Origin: Streptococcus sp. oral taxon 058 str. F0407
GTDB taxonomy: Bacteria > Bacillota > Bacilli > Lactobacillales > Streptococcaceae
NCBI RefSeq assembly: GCF_000235485.1
Contig: NZ_JH378887.1
Coordinates: forward strand, 317,215-381,214
Direction of reading: 5' to 3'
Length of the DNA stretch: 64,000 nucleotides
Made by a program: the position numbers and the translations under genes. A model generated the notes under the pieces. That model did not search any database. It was not told where the DNA came from and saw nothing but the letters and a program-made list of their open reading frames with translations. Positions 16,007 through 24,188 of the stretch are shown here, in pieces (the stretch's first letter is position 1; the number at the start of each line of letters is the position of its first letter).

Positions 16007-16834
16007 TTAAAGTTCAATTTCCAATACAATAGGCGTATGGTCTTGACGAGCTCCTGAGTCAATCATGTCTGACTTGGTTACCTTGTCAGCGACGCGGTTA
16101 CTGGTGAGCCAGTAGTCGATTCTCCAGCCTGTATTGTTGATTTTAGAAGTTTTGCTGCGTTGCGCCCACCAAGTGTAGCGTTCTGGGACATCGCCGTGAA
16201 TATGACGGAAGGTGTCTGTAAATCCAGTTGCCAAGAGGTTGGTAAATCCAGCACGTTCTTCGTCTGTAAATCCAGGTGAACGGCGGTTGCTAGCAGGGTT
16301 TGCAAGGTCGATTTCCTTGTGGGCTACATTGTAGTCACCCGTCGCAAGGACTGGTTTTTCTTTGTCTAACTCAGCTAGATACTCAGCATATTTCACATCC
16401 CAGACTTGACGCTCTTCCAAGCGTTTCAAACCATCGCCAGCGTTTGGAGTGTAAACTTGCGTTACGAAGAATGCATCAAATTCCAAGGTGATGATGCGAC
16501 CTTCCAAGTCCATGGTAGATGGGGCGCCAATCTCTGGGAAGCTGATAGTCGGTGTGAGTTCTTTCTTATAAAGAAACATGGTTCCAGCATAGCCTTTGCG
16601 GGCAGGTTCTTGAGAGGAACGCCAGGTGTTTTCGTAGCTTGGAAAGAGCTCTTCTAAAATTTCCAGGTGTTTTTTAGTAGGACCCTTGGTAGATAGTTTG
16701 GTTTCTTGGATAGCGATGATATCAGCATTTTCAGCTACCAAAGTTTGGAGAACTTCCTGTGACAGTTTGGCGCGAGCAGAGTCGCTCGTTAGGGCTGCAT
16801 TGAGGGAATCAATATTCCATGAGATGAGTTTCAT
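16007..16834 (-). CDS. exoA: Exodeoxyribonuclease III / AP endonuclease ExoA
   Basis: 275 residues, the length of pneumococcal ExoA. This Mg-dependent nuclease cuts at abasic sites and removes 3'-blocking groups in base-excision repair. The motifs are ISWNIDSLNA, IQETKLS (metal-binding Glu), GRIITLEF, YTPNAG, TGDYNVAHKEID, RIDYWL and DHTPIVLEIEL (catalytic Asp-His). It is first in a two-gene unit with the VOC protein. An extended -10 promoter (TTGGTATAAT) lies 34 bases upstream, divergent from the DUF3290 gene. Confidence 0.95.
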   Translation of the reverse strand: MKLISWNIDSLNAALTSDSARAKLSQEVLQTLVAENADIIAIQETKLSTKGPTKKHLEILEELFPSYENTWRSSQEPARKGYAGTMFLYKKELTPTISFPEIGAPSTMDLEGRIITLEFDAFFVTQVYTPNAGDGLKRLEERQVWDVKYAEYLAELDKEKPVLATGDYNVAHKEIDLANPASNRRSPGFTDEERAGFTNLLATGFTDTFRHIHGDVPERYTWWAQRSKTSKINNTGWRIDYWLTSNRVADKVTKSDMIDSGARQDHTPIVLEIEL

Positions 16835-16867
16835 AAAGTTACCTTTTTCATTGAGATTATAGACTAT

Positions 16868-16873
16868 ATTATA
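16868..16873 (-). promoter_or_regulatory. Extended -10 of exoA
   Basis: On the minus strand TTTTTTTGGTATAAT, with TATAAT at 16868-16873. The upstream T-run probably helps binding. No standard -35 was found. Confidence 0.6.
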
Positions 16874-16905
16874 CCAAAAAAAGGTCTATTTCCCCAACGT
16901 ATGGT

Positions 16906-16934
16906 TTGAAAAATCATCTTATTTCGTTTATAAT
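16906..16934 (+). promoter_or_regulatory. Promoter of the DUF3290-DUF421 pair
   Basis: TTGAAA (16906-16911), 17 bases, TATAAT (16929-16934), 33 bases before the ATG. Confidence 0.75.
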
Positions 16935-16967
16935 GAAGAATGATTTTATGAAAGGGAGTGAAAATAA

Positions 16968-17423
16968 ATGAAATTTTACTCATATGATTATGTACTCAGC
17001 CAGATTAGTCAGCAAAATGGCATTATGATTGGCTTTGGAATTGTCTTATTAGCTGTTACAGGATTTTTTGCTTTTAAGGCATACCATGATAAAAAGGGGA
17101 CCAAGTTTCGTGAGTTGGTCATGATTTCAGCCTTGACCTTACTAGCTCTCCTTTTGGTTAGTATCACGACTTACCAAAACAATCAAGTTTCGAACAACAA
17201 ATTTCAAACTTCACTTCATTTCATCGAGGTTGTTTCCAAAGATTTGGGAGTTGACAAGTCGGAAGTCTATGTCAATACATCTGCAGCTACTGATGGAGCA
17301 CTTCTCAAGGTGGGAGATCGCTATTATCGTGCCCTTAATGGCAGTGAGCCAGACAAGTATCTGTTAGAGAAAGTAGAATTGTATCAGACAGATGCGATTG
17401 AACTGGTGGAGGTGAACAAATGA
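16968..17423 (+). CDS. DUF3290 family membrane protein
   Basis: 151 residues: two membrane segments (about 18-38 and 50-68) and an extracytoplasmic domain rich in polar residues (about 75-150). It matches the DUF3290 family, which is nearly always encoded next to a DUF421 protein, as here. AAAGGGAGTG precedes the ATG. It overlaps the next gene by four bases (ATGA), so the two proteins are probably partners. Biochemical function is not known. Confidence 0.78.
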   Translation: MKFYSYDYVLSQISQQNGIMIGFGIVLLAVTGFFAFKAYHDKKGTKFRELVMISALTLLALLLVSITTYQNNQVSNNKFQTSLHFIEVVSKDLGVDKSEVYVNTSAATDGALLKVGDRYYRALNGSEPDKYLLEKVELYQTDAIELVEVNK

Positions 17424-18055
17424 CACTCAATTATATAGAAATTTTAATCAAACTAGCCCTGGGGCTTTTTTCACTTGTTTTTGTCATCAATGTGACAGGG
17501 AAGGGAAATCTGGCACCTAACTCGGCGACAGACCAAATTCAGAACTATGTTCTGGGTGGTATTATCGGTGGGGTGATTTACAATAGTTCCATCAGTATCC
17601 TTCAGTATGCAGTTATCTTGATCATGTGGACCATTTTGGTCTTGACTCTCAAATGGCTCAATAACAATGTCCGCTTTGTCAAGCAATTAATTGATGGGAA
17701 ACCAACGCTGCTCATCAAAAATGGAAAGATTGATCCTGAAGCCTGTCGTTCGGTTGGTTTATCTGCAGCGGACGTAGCTCTTAAGCTCCGTAGCCAAGGC
17801 ATTTTCCAAATGAAACAAGTCAAACGCGCTATGCAGGAGCAAAACGGTCAACTCATCGTAGTCCAAATGGGTGATGAAAATCCCAAGTATCCTGTTGTCA
17901 CAGACGGTGTCGTCCAAGTAGAAGTTTTGGAATCAATAGGCCGTAGTGAAGAGTGGTTGCTTGATAACCTCAGCAAACAAGGCCATGACAATGTGGCCAA
18001 TATCTTTATCGCGGAGTATGACAAGGGTGCCGTCACCGTCGTAACCTATGAATAG
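17420..18055 (+). CDS. DUF421 (YetF-like) membrane protein
   Basis: 211 residues. The N-terminus has about three membrane segments (about 8-85), then a cytosolic YetF domain with NGKIDPEACRSVGLSAADVALKLRSQGI, the usual DUF421 core. Related Bacillus proteins are linked to spore germinant receptors and membrane stress, which does not transfer to a streptococcus. It is encoded together with DUF3290 and the pair ends at a hairpin. Confidence 0.82.
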   Translation: MTLNYIEILIKLALGLFSLVFVINVTGKGNLAPNSATDQIQNYVLGGIIGGVIYNSSISILQYAVILIMWTILVLTLKWLNNNVRFVKQLIDGKPTLLIKNGKIDPEACRSVGLSAADVALKLRSQGIFQMKQVKRAMQEQNGQLIVVQMGDENPKYPVVTDGVVQVEVLESIGRSEEWLLDNLSKQGHDNVANIFIAEYDKGAVTVVTYE

Positions 18056-18057
18056 GA

Positions 18058-18084
18058 AAAACCTGAGGTTCTTGCCTCAGGTTT
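18058..18084 (+). terminator. Hairpin after DUF421
   Basis: AAACCTGAGG-TTCTTG-CCTCAGGTTT, a perfect 10-bp stem with only a short T stretch (TTTCC). It is likely a partial terminator, so some read-through into the ABC genes is possible. Confidence 0.6.
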
Positions 18085-18109
18085 CCATTTGTAACTAGAA
18101 AGGGATTTT

Positions 18110-19855
18110 ATGTCCATTATTCAAAAACTCTGGTGGTTTTTCAAACTCGAAAAGCGCCGTTATCTAGTCGGGATTGTGGCTTTGGTCTTGGTCTCTGTTC
18201 TCAATCTCATTCCCCCCATGGTCATGGGACGGGTGATTGATGCCATTACGTCGGGGCAATTAACCCAGCAAGACCTGCTTCTTAATCTATTTTATCTACT
18301 ACTGGCAGCCTTTGGGATGTACTATCTGCGCTATGTTTGGCGCATGTATATCCTTGGAACTTCCTATCGTCTGGGGCAGATTATGCGGTCTCGCTTGTTT
18401 GAGCATTTTACCAAGATGTCGCCAGCCTTTTATCAGACCTATCGGACGGGGGACCTGATGGCACACGCCACCAATGATATCAACTCCTTAACCCGTTTAG
18501 CAGGTGGCGGAGTCATGTCAGCAGTAGATGCCTCTATCACGGCTTTGGTGACTTTGCTGACCATGCTCTTTAGCATTTCTTGGCAGATGACTCTGGTTGC
18601 CATTCTTCCCTTGCCTTTCATGGCTTATGCGACCAGTCGTCTAGGGAGAAAGACCCACAAGGCCTTTGGCGAATCTCAAGCTGCCTTTTCTGAACTCAAT
18701 AACAAGGTACAGGAGTCTGTATCAGGTATCAAAGTGACCAAGTCTTTCGGTTATCAGGCAGATGAGCTGGAGTCCTTTCAAGCAGTAAATGAATTGACCT
18801 TCCAAAAGAATCTCCAAACCATGAAATACGATAGTCTCTTTGACCCCATGGTTCTCTTATTTGTTGGTTCATCCTATGTTTTAACCCTTTTGGTCGGTTC
18901 CTTGATGGTTCAGGAGGGGCAGATTACGGTTGGCAATCTAGTCACCTTTATCAGTTATTTGGATATGCTGGTCTGGCCTCTTATGGCCATTGGCTTCCTC
19001 TTTAATATCACTCAGCGAGGAAAGGTTTCTTACCAACGGATTGAGGATCTTTTATCTCAGGAATCACCTGTACAAGATCCTGAATTTCCTCTGGACGGTA
19101 TTGAAAACGGGCGTTTGGAGTATGCCATTGACAGTTTTGCCTTTGAAAATGAGGAGACACTGACGGATATTCACTTTAGTCTGGAAAAAGGGCAAACCCT
19201 AGGCTTAGTCGGGCAGACAGGCTCTGGGAAAACTTCCTTGATTAAACTTCTCTTGCGTGAGTACGATGTGGATAAGGGAGCTATTTACCTAAACGGTCAT
19301 GATATTCGGGATTATCGTCTGACAGATCTTCGCAGTCTCATGGGCTATGTCCCTCAGGACCAGTTTCTCTTTGCGACCTCTATCTTAGACAATATCCGCT
19401 TTGGCAATCCTAACTTGCCCCTTTCGGCGGTCGAGGAAGCGACTAAGCTAGCCCAAGTTTACAAAGACATTGTAGACATGCCTCAGGGATTTGACACGCT
19501 GATTGGTGAAAAAGGAGTTAGTCTATCAGGTGGTCAAAAGCAACGTCTGGCTATGAGTCGGGCTATGATTTTAGACCCTGATATCTTGATTCTGGATGAT
19601 TCCTTGTCCGCCGTGGATGCCAAGACAGAGTATGCGATTATCGACAATCTCAAGGAGACGCGTAAGGACAAGACAACCATCATCACAGCTCATCGCCTCA
19701 GTGCGGTTGTCCATGCAGATCTGATTTTGGTTCTGCAAAATGGCCAAATCATCGAACGGGGTACGCACGAAGACCTGCTAGCTTTAGATGGCTGGTATGC
19801 CCAAACCTACCAGTCTCAGCAGTTGGAAATGAAAGGAGAAGAAGATGCAGAATAA
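18110..19855 (+). CDS. ABC multidrug-type exporter half, degenerate ATP site subunit
   Basis: 581 residues: six membrane segments (about 1-310) fused to an ATPase. Walker A is GQTGSGKTS and the signature is LSGGQKQR. Walker B is ILILDDSLSAVD, where the catalytic Glu is Asp. This is the subunit with the non-hydrolysing site of a heterodimeric exporter (PatA/PatB, LmrC/D, BmrC/D type). The next gene overlaps by 11 bases and supplies the active Glu. Such pairs export drugs or dyes. The cargo is not certain here, so no symbol is given. Confidence 0.88.
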   Translation: MSIIQKLWWFFKLEKRRYLVGIVALVLVSVLNLIPPMVMGRVIDAITSGQLTQQDLLLNLFYLLLAAFGMYYLRYVWRMYILGTSYRLGQIMRSRLFEHFTKMSPAFYQTYRTGDLMAHATNDINSLTRLAGGGVMSAVDASITALVTLLTMLFSISWQMTLVAILPLPFMAYATSRLGRKTHKAFGESQAAFSELNNKVQESVSGIKVTKSFGYQADELESFQAVNELTFQKNLQTMKYDSLFDPMVLLFVGSSYVLTLLVGSLMVQEGQITVGNLVTFISYLDMLVWPLMAIGFLFNITQRGKVSYQRIEDLLSQESPVQDPEFPLDGIENGRLEYAIDSFAFENEETLTDIHFSLEKGQTLGLVGQTGSGKTSLIKLLLREYDVDKGAIYLNGHDIRDYRLTDLRSLMGYVPQDQFLFATSILDNIRFGNPNLPLSAVEEATKLAQVYKDIVDMPQGFDTLIGEKGVSLSGGQKQRLAMSRAMILDPDILILDDSLSAVDAKTEYAIIDNLKETRKDKTTIITAHRLSAVVHADLILVLQNGQIIERGTHEDLLALDGWYAQTYQSQQLEMKGEEDAE

Positions 19856-21587
19856 GCAAGAACAATGGACTGTATTGAAGCGCTTGATGTCCTATCTCAA
19901 GCCTTATGGACTCCTGACCTTTTTGGCACTCAGCTTTCTCCTCGCGACGACGGTCATTAAAAGTGTCATTCCCCTCGTGGCTTCCCACTTTATCGACCAG
20001 TACCTCAGCAATCTCAATCAGTTTGCTATTACAGTTTTATTAGCCTACTATGGTCTTTATATCCTGCAAACTCTGGTTCAGTATGTCGGCAATCTTCTCT
20101 TTGCGCGGGTGTCCTACAGTATTGTCAGAGATATTCGTCGCGATGCCTTTGCCAATATGGAGAAACTCGGCATGTCTTATTTTGACAAGACGCCAGCAGG
20201 TTCCATCGTCTCGCGTTTGACCAATGATACCGAGACCATCAGTGACATGTTTTCGGGAATTTTATCCAGCTTTATCTCAGCAGTTTTCATCTTTCTGACA
20301 ACTCTGTATACCATGTTGGTGCTGGATTTTCGTTTGACAGTTTTAGTCTTGCTCTTTCTTCCCTTGATTTTCCTGTTGGTTAATCTCTATCGGAAAAAGT
20401 CAGTGAAAATCATCGAAAAAACCAGAAGTCTCTTGTCAGATATCAATAGTAAGCTAGCAGAAAACATCGAAGGAATCAGGATTATCCAGGCCTTTAATCA
20501 AGAGAAGCGCCTGCAAGCAGAATTTGATGAAATCAACCAAGAACACTTGGTCTATGCCAACCGTTCTGTAGCCTTGGATGCCCTCTTTTTGAGACCTGCC
20601 ATGAGTTTGCTGAAACTGCTAGGATATGCCGTTTTGATGGCTTACTTTGGTTACCGTGGTCTTTCTATCGGGATAACAGCCGGAACCATGTATGCCTTTA
20701 TCCAGTACATCAACCGTCTTTTTGATCCCCTGATTGAGGTGACGCAAAACTTTTCAACCCTTCAAACGTCTATGGTTTCTGCAGGCCGTGTCTTTGCTCT
20801 GATCGACGAGAGGACCTATGAGCCTCTTCAAAACGATGGGCAAGCCAAAGTTCAAGAAGGCAATATCCGTTTTGAACATGTATGTTTCTCATATGATGGT
20901 AAACACCAAATCCTGGATGATATTTCCTTTTCAGTTAAGAAGGGGGAAACTATTGCCTTTGTAGGTCATACAGGTTCGGGGAAATCTTCGATTATCAATG
21001 TCCTCATGCGCTTTTATGAATTTCAGTCAGGCCGCGTTCTCTTGGATGGTGTGGATATTAGGGACTACAGTCAGGAAGAGCTGAGAAAGAACATCGGTCT
21101 GGTCTTGCAGGATCCCTTCCTCTATCACGGGACTATCAAGTCCAATATCGCCATGTACCAAGACCTCAGTGATGAAGAGGTCCAGGCTGCGGCTGCCTTT
21201 GTCGATGCAGATTCCTTTATTCAGGAGCTTCCGCAGGGTTATGATGCACCTGTGTCTGAGCGTGGTTCGAGCTTTTCTACTGGTCAGCGCCAGCTTCTTG
21301 CCTTTGCTAGAACAGTCGCCAGTCAGCCTAAAATCCTGATTTTGGATGAAGCGACAGCCAATATTGACTCTGAAACAGAAAGTTTGGTTCAGGATTCCCT
21401 AGCTAAGATGAGGCAGGGACGGACGACCATTGCTATCGCCCACCGCCTTTCGACCATCCAAGACGCCAACTGCATCTACGTTTTGGATAAGGGGCGCATC
21501 ATCGAGAGTGGAACCCATGAGGAACTCTTGGCCCTGGGAGGAACCTATCACAAGATGTATAGCTTGCAGGCTGGAGCCATGTCCTAA
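19845..21587 (+). CDS. ABC multidrug-type exporter half, catalytic subunit
   Basis: 580 residues with the same fold as its partner. Walker A is GHTGSGKSS, Walker B is ILILDEATANID (catalytic Glu present), and the signature is degenerate (FSTGQRQ). In the heterodimer the working ATP site pairs this Walker A/B with the partner's intact LSGGQ, so the two genes complement each other exactly. The ATG overlaps the first gene by 11 bases. No terminator follows, but the next gene has its own extended -10 promoter. Confidence 0.88.
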   Translation: MQNKQEQWTVLKRLMSYLKPYGLLTFLALSFLLATTVIKSVIPLVASHFIDQYLSNLNQFAITVLLAYYGLYILQTLVQYVGNLLFARVSYSIVRDIRRDAFANMEKLGMSYFDKTPAGSIVSRLTNDTETISDMFSGILSSFISAVFIFLTTLYTMLVLDFRLTVLVLLFLPLIFLLVNLYRKKSVKIIEKTRSLLSDINSKLAENIEGIRIIQAFNQEKRLQAEFDEINQEHLVYANRSVALDALFLRPAMSLLKLLGYAVLMAYFGYRGLSIGITAGTMYAFIQYINRLFDPLIEVTQNFSTLQTSMVSAGRVFALIDERTYEPLQNDGQAKVQEGNIRFEHVCFSYDGKHQILDDISFSVKKGETIAFVGHTGSGKSSIINVLMRFYEFQSGRVLLDGVDIRDYSQEELRKNIGLVLQDPFLYHGTIKSNIAMYQDLSDEEVQAAAAFVDADSFIQELPQGYDAPVSERGSSFSTGQRQLLAFARTVASQPKILILDEATANIDSETESLVQDSLAKMRQGRTTIAIAHRLSTIQDANCIYVLDKGRIIESGTHEELLALGGTYHKMYSLQAGAMS

Positions 21588-21639
21588 TAAGAATTCCTCC
21601 AAATTACAGCTTTCTTGCACCGCCTTTTCCATTTTGTGG

Positions 21640-21645
21640 TATAAT
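21640..21645 (+). promoter_or_regulatory. Extended -10 before the sugar-phosphate transferase
   Basis: TGTGG-TATAAT, with TTGCAC 19 bases upstream as a poor -35. A second TATAATGAAAA copy follows at 21665. Confidence 0.6.
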
Positions 21646-21690
21646 GAAAAATGTTGACAAATAGTATAATGAAAACAAAGGAGAAACAGC

Positions 21691-22383
21691 ATGCTGAAAT
21701 GGGAAGACTTGCCCGTGGAAATGCAATCAAGCGAGGTTGAGTCTTACTACCAGCTTGTCTCTAAAAGGAAGGGTTCGCTGATTTTCAAGCGTTGCCTGGA
21801 TTGGGTTCTAGCCTTGTTTTTGCTACTTTTGACTTCTCCCGTCTTTCTTATCTTGAGCATTTGGATCAAGTTGGATAGCAAGGGACCTGTCATTTACAAG
21901 CAAGAGCGCGTGACCCAGTACAATCGTCCGTTCAAGATTTGGAAGTTCCGTACTATGGTAACGGATGCGGATAAAAAAGGAAGTCTAGTGACTTCTGCTA
22001 ACGATAGCCGCATTACCAAAGTGGGAAATTTCATCCGCCGTGTGCGTTTGGACGAACTACCTCAGCTGGTCAATGTCCTTAAAGGCGAGATGTCCTTTGT
22101 TGGGACACGACCTGAGGTGCCACGCTACACGGAGCAGTATAGCCCTGAAATGATGGCGACCTTGCTCTTGCCAGCAGGAATTACCTCTCCAGCTAGCATC
22201 AACTACAAGGATGAGGACACCATCATCAGTCAAATGACGGAGAAAGGTCTAACGGTTGATCAGGCCTATGTCGAACATGTCCTTCCTGAGAAGATGCGCT
22301 ATAACCTCGCCTATCTCCGAGAGTTTAGTTTCCTTGGAGACATCAAAATCATGTTTCAAACCGTGTTTGAGGTACTAAAATAA
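21691..22383 (+). CDS. Undecaprenyl-phosphate sugar-1-phosphate transferase
   Basis: 230 residues of the bacterial sugar-transferase family: one membrane anchor (about 33-58), then KQERVTQYNRPFKIWKFRTM, RRVRLDELPQLVNVLKGEMSFVGTRPEVP and the PAGITSPASI segment. It transfers a sugar-1-phosphate from UDP-sugar to undecaprenyl phosphate. In pneumococcus the homologue next to a DegT-type aminotransferase is proposed to load AATGal-1-phosphate and start teichoic acid repeat synthesis. The same pairing here supports that role, which remains an inference. AAAGGAG precedes the ATG. Confidence 0.85.
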   Translation: MLKWEDLPVEMQSSEVESYYQLVSKRKGSLIFKRCLDWVLALFLLLLTSPVFLILSIWIKLDSKGPVIYKQERVTQYNRPFKIWKFRTMVTDADKKGSLVTSANDSRITKVGNFIRRVRLDELPQLVNVLKGEMSFVGTRPEVPRYTEQYSPEMMATLLLPAGITSPASINYKDEDTIISQMTEKGLTVDQAYVEHVLPEKMRYNLAYLREFSFLGDIKIMFQTVFEVLK

Positions 22384-22425
22384 AGTAGTCATGAGAAAAT
22401 GAGTACAGACAAAAGGAGCAAATCA

Positions 22426-23652
22426 ATGCCAAATTACAATATTCCATTTTCACCACCCGATATTACCGAAGCTGAAATTGCTGAAGTAGCGGATACCCTT
22501 CGTTCTGGTTGGATCACAACAGGTCCGAAGACAAAAGAACTAGAGCGTCGCTTGTCCCAATACACACAGACCCCTAAGACTGTCTGCCTCAACTCTGCGA
22601 CTGCGGCTCTTGAGTTGATTTTACGTGTTTTGGAAGTGGGACCAGGTGATGAAGTCATCGTTCCAGCCATGACCTATACAGCTTCATGTAGTGTCATCAC
22701 TCACGTAGGAGCAACCCCTGTCATGGTGGATATCCAAGCAGATACTTTTGAGATGGACTATGACCTTCTTGAGCAAGCCATCACTGAAAAGACTAAGGTG
22801 ATTATTCCGGTTGAGCTTGCAGGGATTGTTTGCGACTATGACCGTTTGTTCCAAGTCGTGGAGAAAAAACGTGATCTCTTTACAGCTGCTAGCAAGTGGC
22901 AAAAAGCCTTTAACCGTATCGTGATTGTCTCTGATAGTGCCCATGCTTTGGGATCTACTTACAAAGGGCAACCAGCTGGTTCTATTGCTGACTTTACTTC
23001 CTTCTCATTCCATGCTGTTAAGAACTTTACAACAGCTGAGGGAGGAAGTGCGACTTGGAAAGCCAATCCAGCGATTGACGATGAAGAAATGTACAAGGAA
23101 TTCCAAATCCTTTCCCTTCATGGTCAAACCAAGGATGCTCTTGCCAAGATGCAACTGGGATCATGGGAATACGATATCGTAACCCCTGCCTACAAGTGCA
23201 ACATGACGGATATCATGGCTTCCCTTGGTTTGATACAATTGGATCGTTACCCAAGTTTGCTTGCCCGTCGTAAGGAAATCGTAGACCGTTATGATCGTGG
23301 ATTTGCAGGTTCTCGCATTCATCCATTGGCACACAAGACTGATACTGTCGAATCAAGTCGCCACCTCTACATCACACATGTTGAAGGTGCTAGCCTAGAA
23401 GAACGCAATCTCATCATCCAAGAATTGGCTAAAGCAGGAATTGCAAGCAATGTTCACTACAAACCACTTCCTCTTTTGACAGCTTATAAGAATCTTGGTT
23501 TTGATATGGCAGATTATCCAAGAGCCTATGCCTTCTTTGAAAACGAAATTACGCTCCCTCTTCACACGAAATTAAGCGATGAAGAAGTAGACTATATCGT
23601 TAAGACTTTGGTGAGAATTTCCGAAGAAATCCTCGGTTCTGGAAAAAAATAA
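22426..23652 (+). CDS. DegT/DnrJ/EryC1-type sugar aminotransferase
   Basis: 408 residues, PLP-dependent, moving an amino group to a keto-sugar nucleotide. Seen motifs: SGWITTGPKTKELE, VCLNSATAALEL, VIVPAMTYTASCS, the SDSAHALG segment, and SFHAVKNFTTAEGG with the Schiff-base lysine. It probably makes UDP-AATGal (2-acetamido-4-amino-trideoxygalactose) from the 4-keto sugar, for teichoic acid. I chose ATG 22426, which has AAAAGGAG seven bases upstream; the ATG at 22399 lacks one. It forms a two-gene operon with the transferase upstream. The 4-keto-sugar dehydratase is not in this window. Confidence 0.85.
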   Translation: MPNYNIPFSPPDITEAEIAEVADTLRSGWITTGPKTKELERRLSQYTQTPKTVCLNSATAALELILRVLEVGPGDEVIVPAMTYTASCSVITHVGATPVMVDIQADTFEMDYDLLEQAITEKTKVIIPVELAGIVCDYDRLFQVVEKKRDLFTAASKWQKAFNRIVIVSDSAHALGSTYKGQPAGSIADFTSFSFHAVKNFTTAEGGSATWKANPAIDDEEMYKEFQILSLHGQTKDALAKMQLGSWEYDIVTPAYKCNMTDIMASLGLIQLDRYPSLLARRKEIVDRYDRGFAGSRIHPLAHKTDTVESSRHLYITHVEGASLEERNLIIQELAKAGIASNVHYKPLPLLTAYKNLGFDMADYPRAYAFFENEITLPLHTKLSDEEVDYIVKTLVRISEEILGSGKK

Positions 23653-23661
23653 TAAAAAATC

Positions 23662-23690
23662 TTGACAAAAAGCGGACAATAGCATATAAT
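23662..23690 (+). promoter_or_regulatory. Promoter of the first tryptophan T-box leader
   Basis: A consensus TTGACA (23662-23667), a 17-base spacer and TATAAT (23685-23690). It is a strong promoter. Confidence 0.85.
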
Positions 23691-23702
23691 ATTCTCAACA
23701 AA

Positions 23703-23950
23703 TCAGAAAAGTAACTATATTTGATCTTCAGGGAGCCTGTGGTGATTGTGAACAGGTGGTTGGAAGTAGTGAAAGTGGGCTGATTTTAATAATGAATTTG
23801 AAACAATGAAAATTCGGTGCGCACACCTTACAGTGCAACTTGTTGTTAGACAAGGCAGAGATGTAAAGGGGAATAGTCCCTTTATAATTGAGGTGGCACC
23901 GCGTTACCAGCGCCCTCACATGGAAGTGAATTCCGTGTGTGGGCTTTTTT
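23703..23950 (+). ncRNA. T-box leader 1, tRNA-Trp specific
   Basis: The conserved T-box AGGTGGCACCGCG is at 23891-23903. The specifier strand of stem I reads GTGAAAGTGGGCTGA; UGG (Trp) is the in-register codon, followed by the closing strand CTGA that pairs back with TCAG near the start. The terminator is GCCCTCACA...TGTGTGGGC followed by TTTTTT (23911-23950). Uncharged tRNA-Trp should favour the antiterminator and let transcription reach the trpB paralogue. The Trp assignment is supported by the same pattern in leader 2. Confidence 0.88.
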
Positions 23951-24005
23951 CTTTCGGTCATTTTGTTTTTCTTTTATTAGGACGTTAAGTCGCTTTGATG
24001 AACTT

Positions 24006-24110
24006 ATACTCAATGAAAATCAAAGAGCAAACTAGGAAACTAGTCGCAGGCTGTACTTGAGTACGGCAAGGCGACGTTGACGTGGTTTGAATTGGATTTT
24101 CGAAGAGTAT
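24006..24110 (-). repeat. BOX element (boxA-boxC, without boxB)
   Basis: It begins ATACTCAATGAAAATC and ends GATTTTCGAAGAGTAT, with GTACGGCAAGGCGACGTTGACGTGG in the middle, matching the pneumococcal BOX family in reverse orientation. At about 105 bp it lacks the boxB module. It lies between the T-box terminator and the trpB paralogue start, inside the leader transcript. Confidence 0.88.
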
Positions 24111-24188
24111 TGAGTTCTATCTGTAGCTCCTTGCCTATTACTAAAAGCAAACAAAAAGCCGGATTAATATGGAAAGAGGAAAAATTTT

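Noticed and set aside
23806-23988. 60-codon plus-strand frame in the first T-box
   Set aside because: It runs through the conserved T-box and terminator; the RNA structure explains the sequence.
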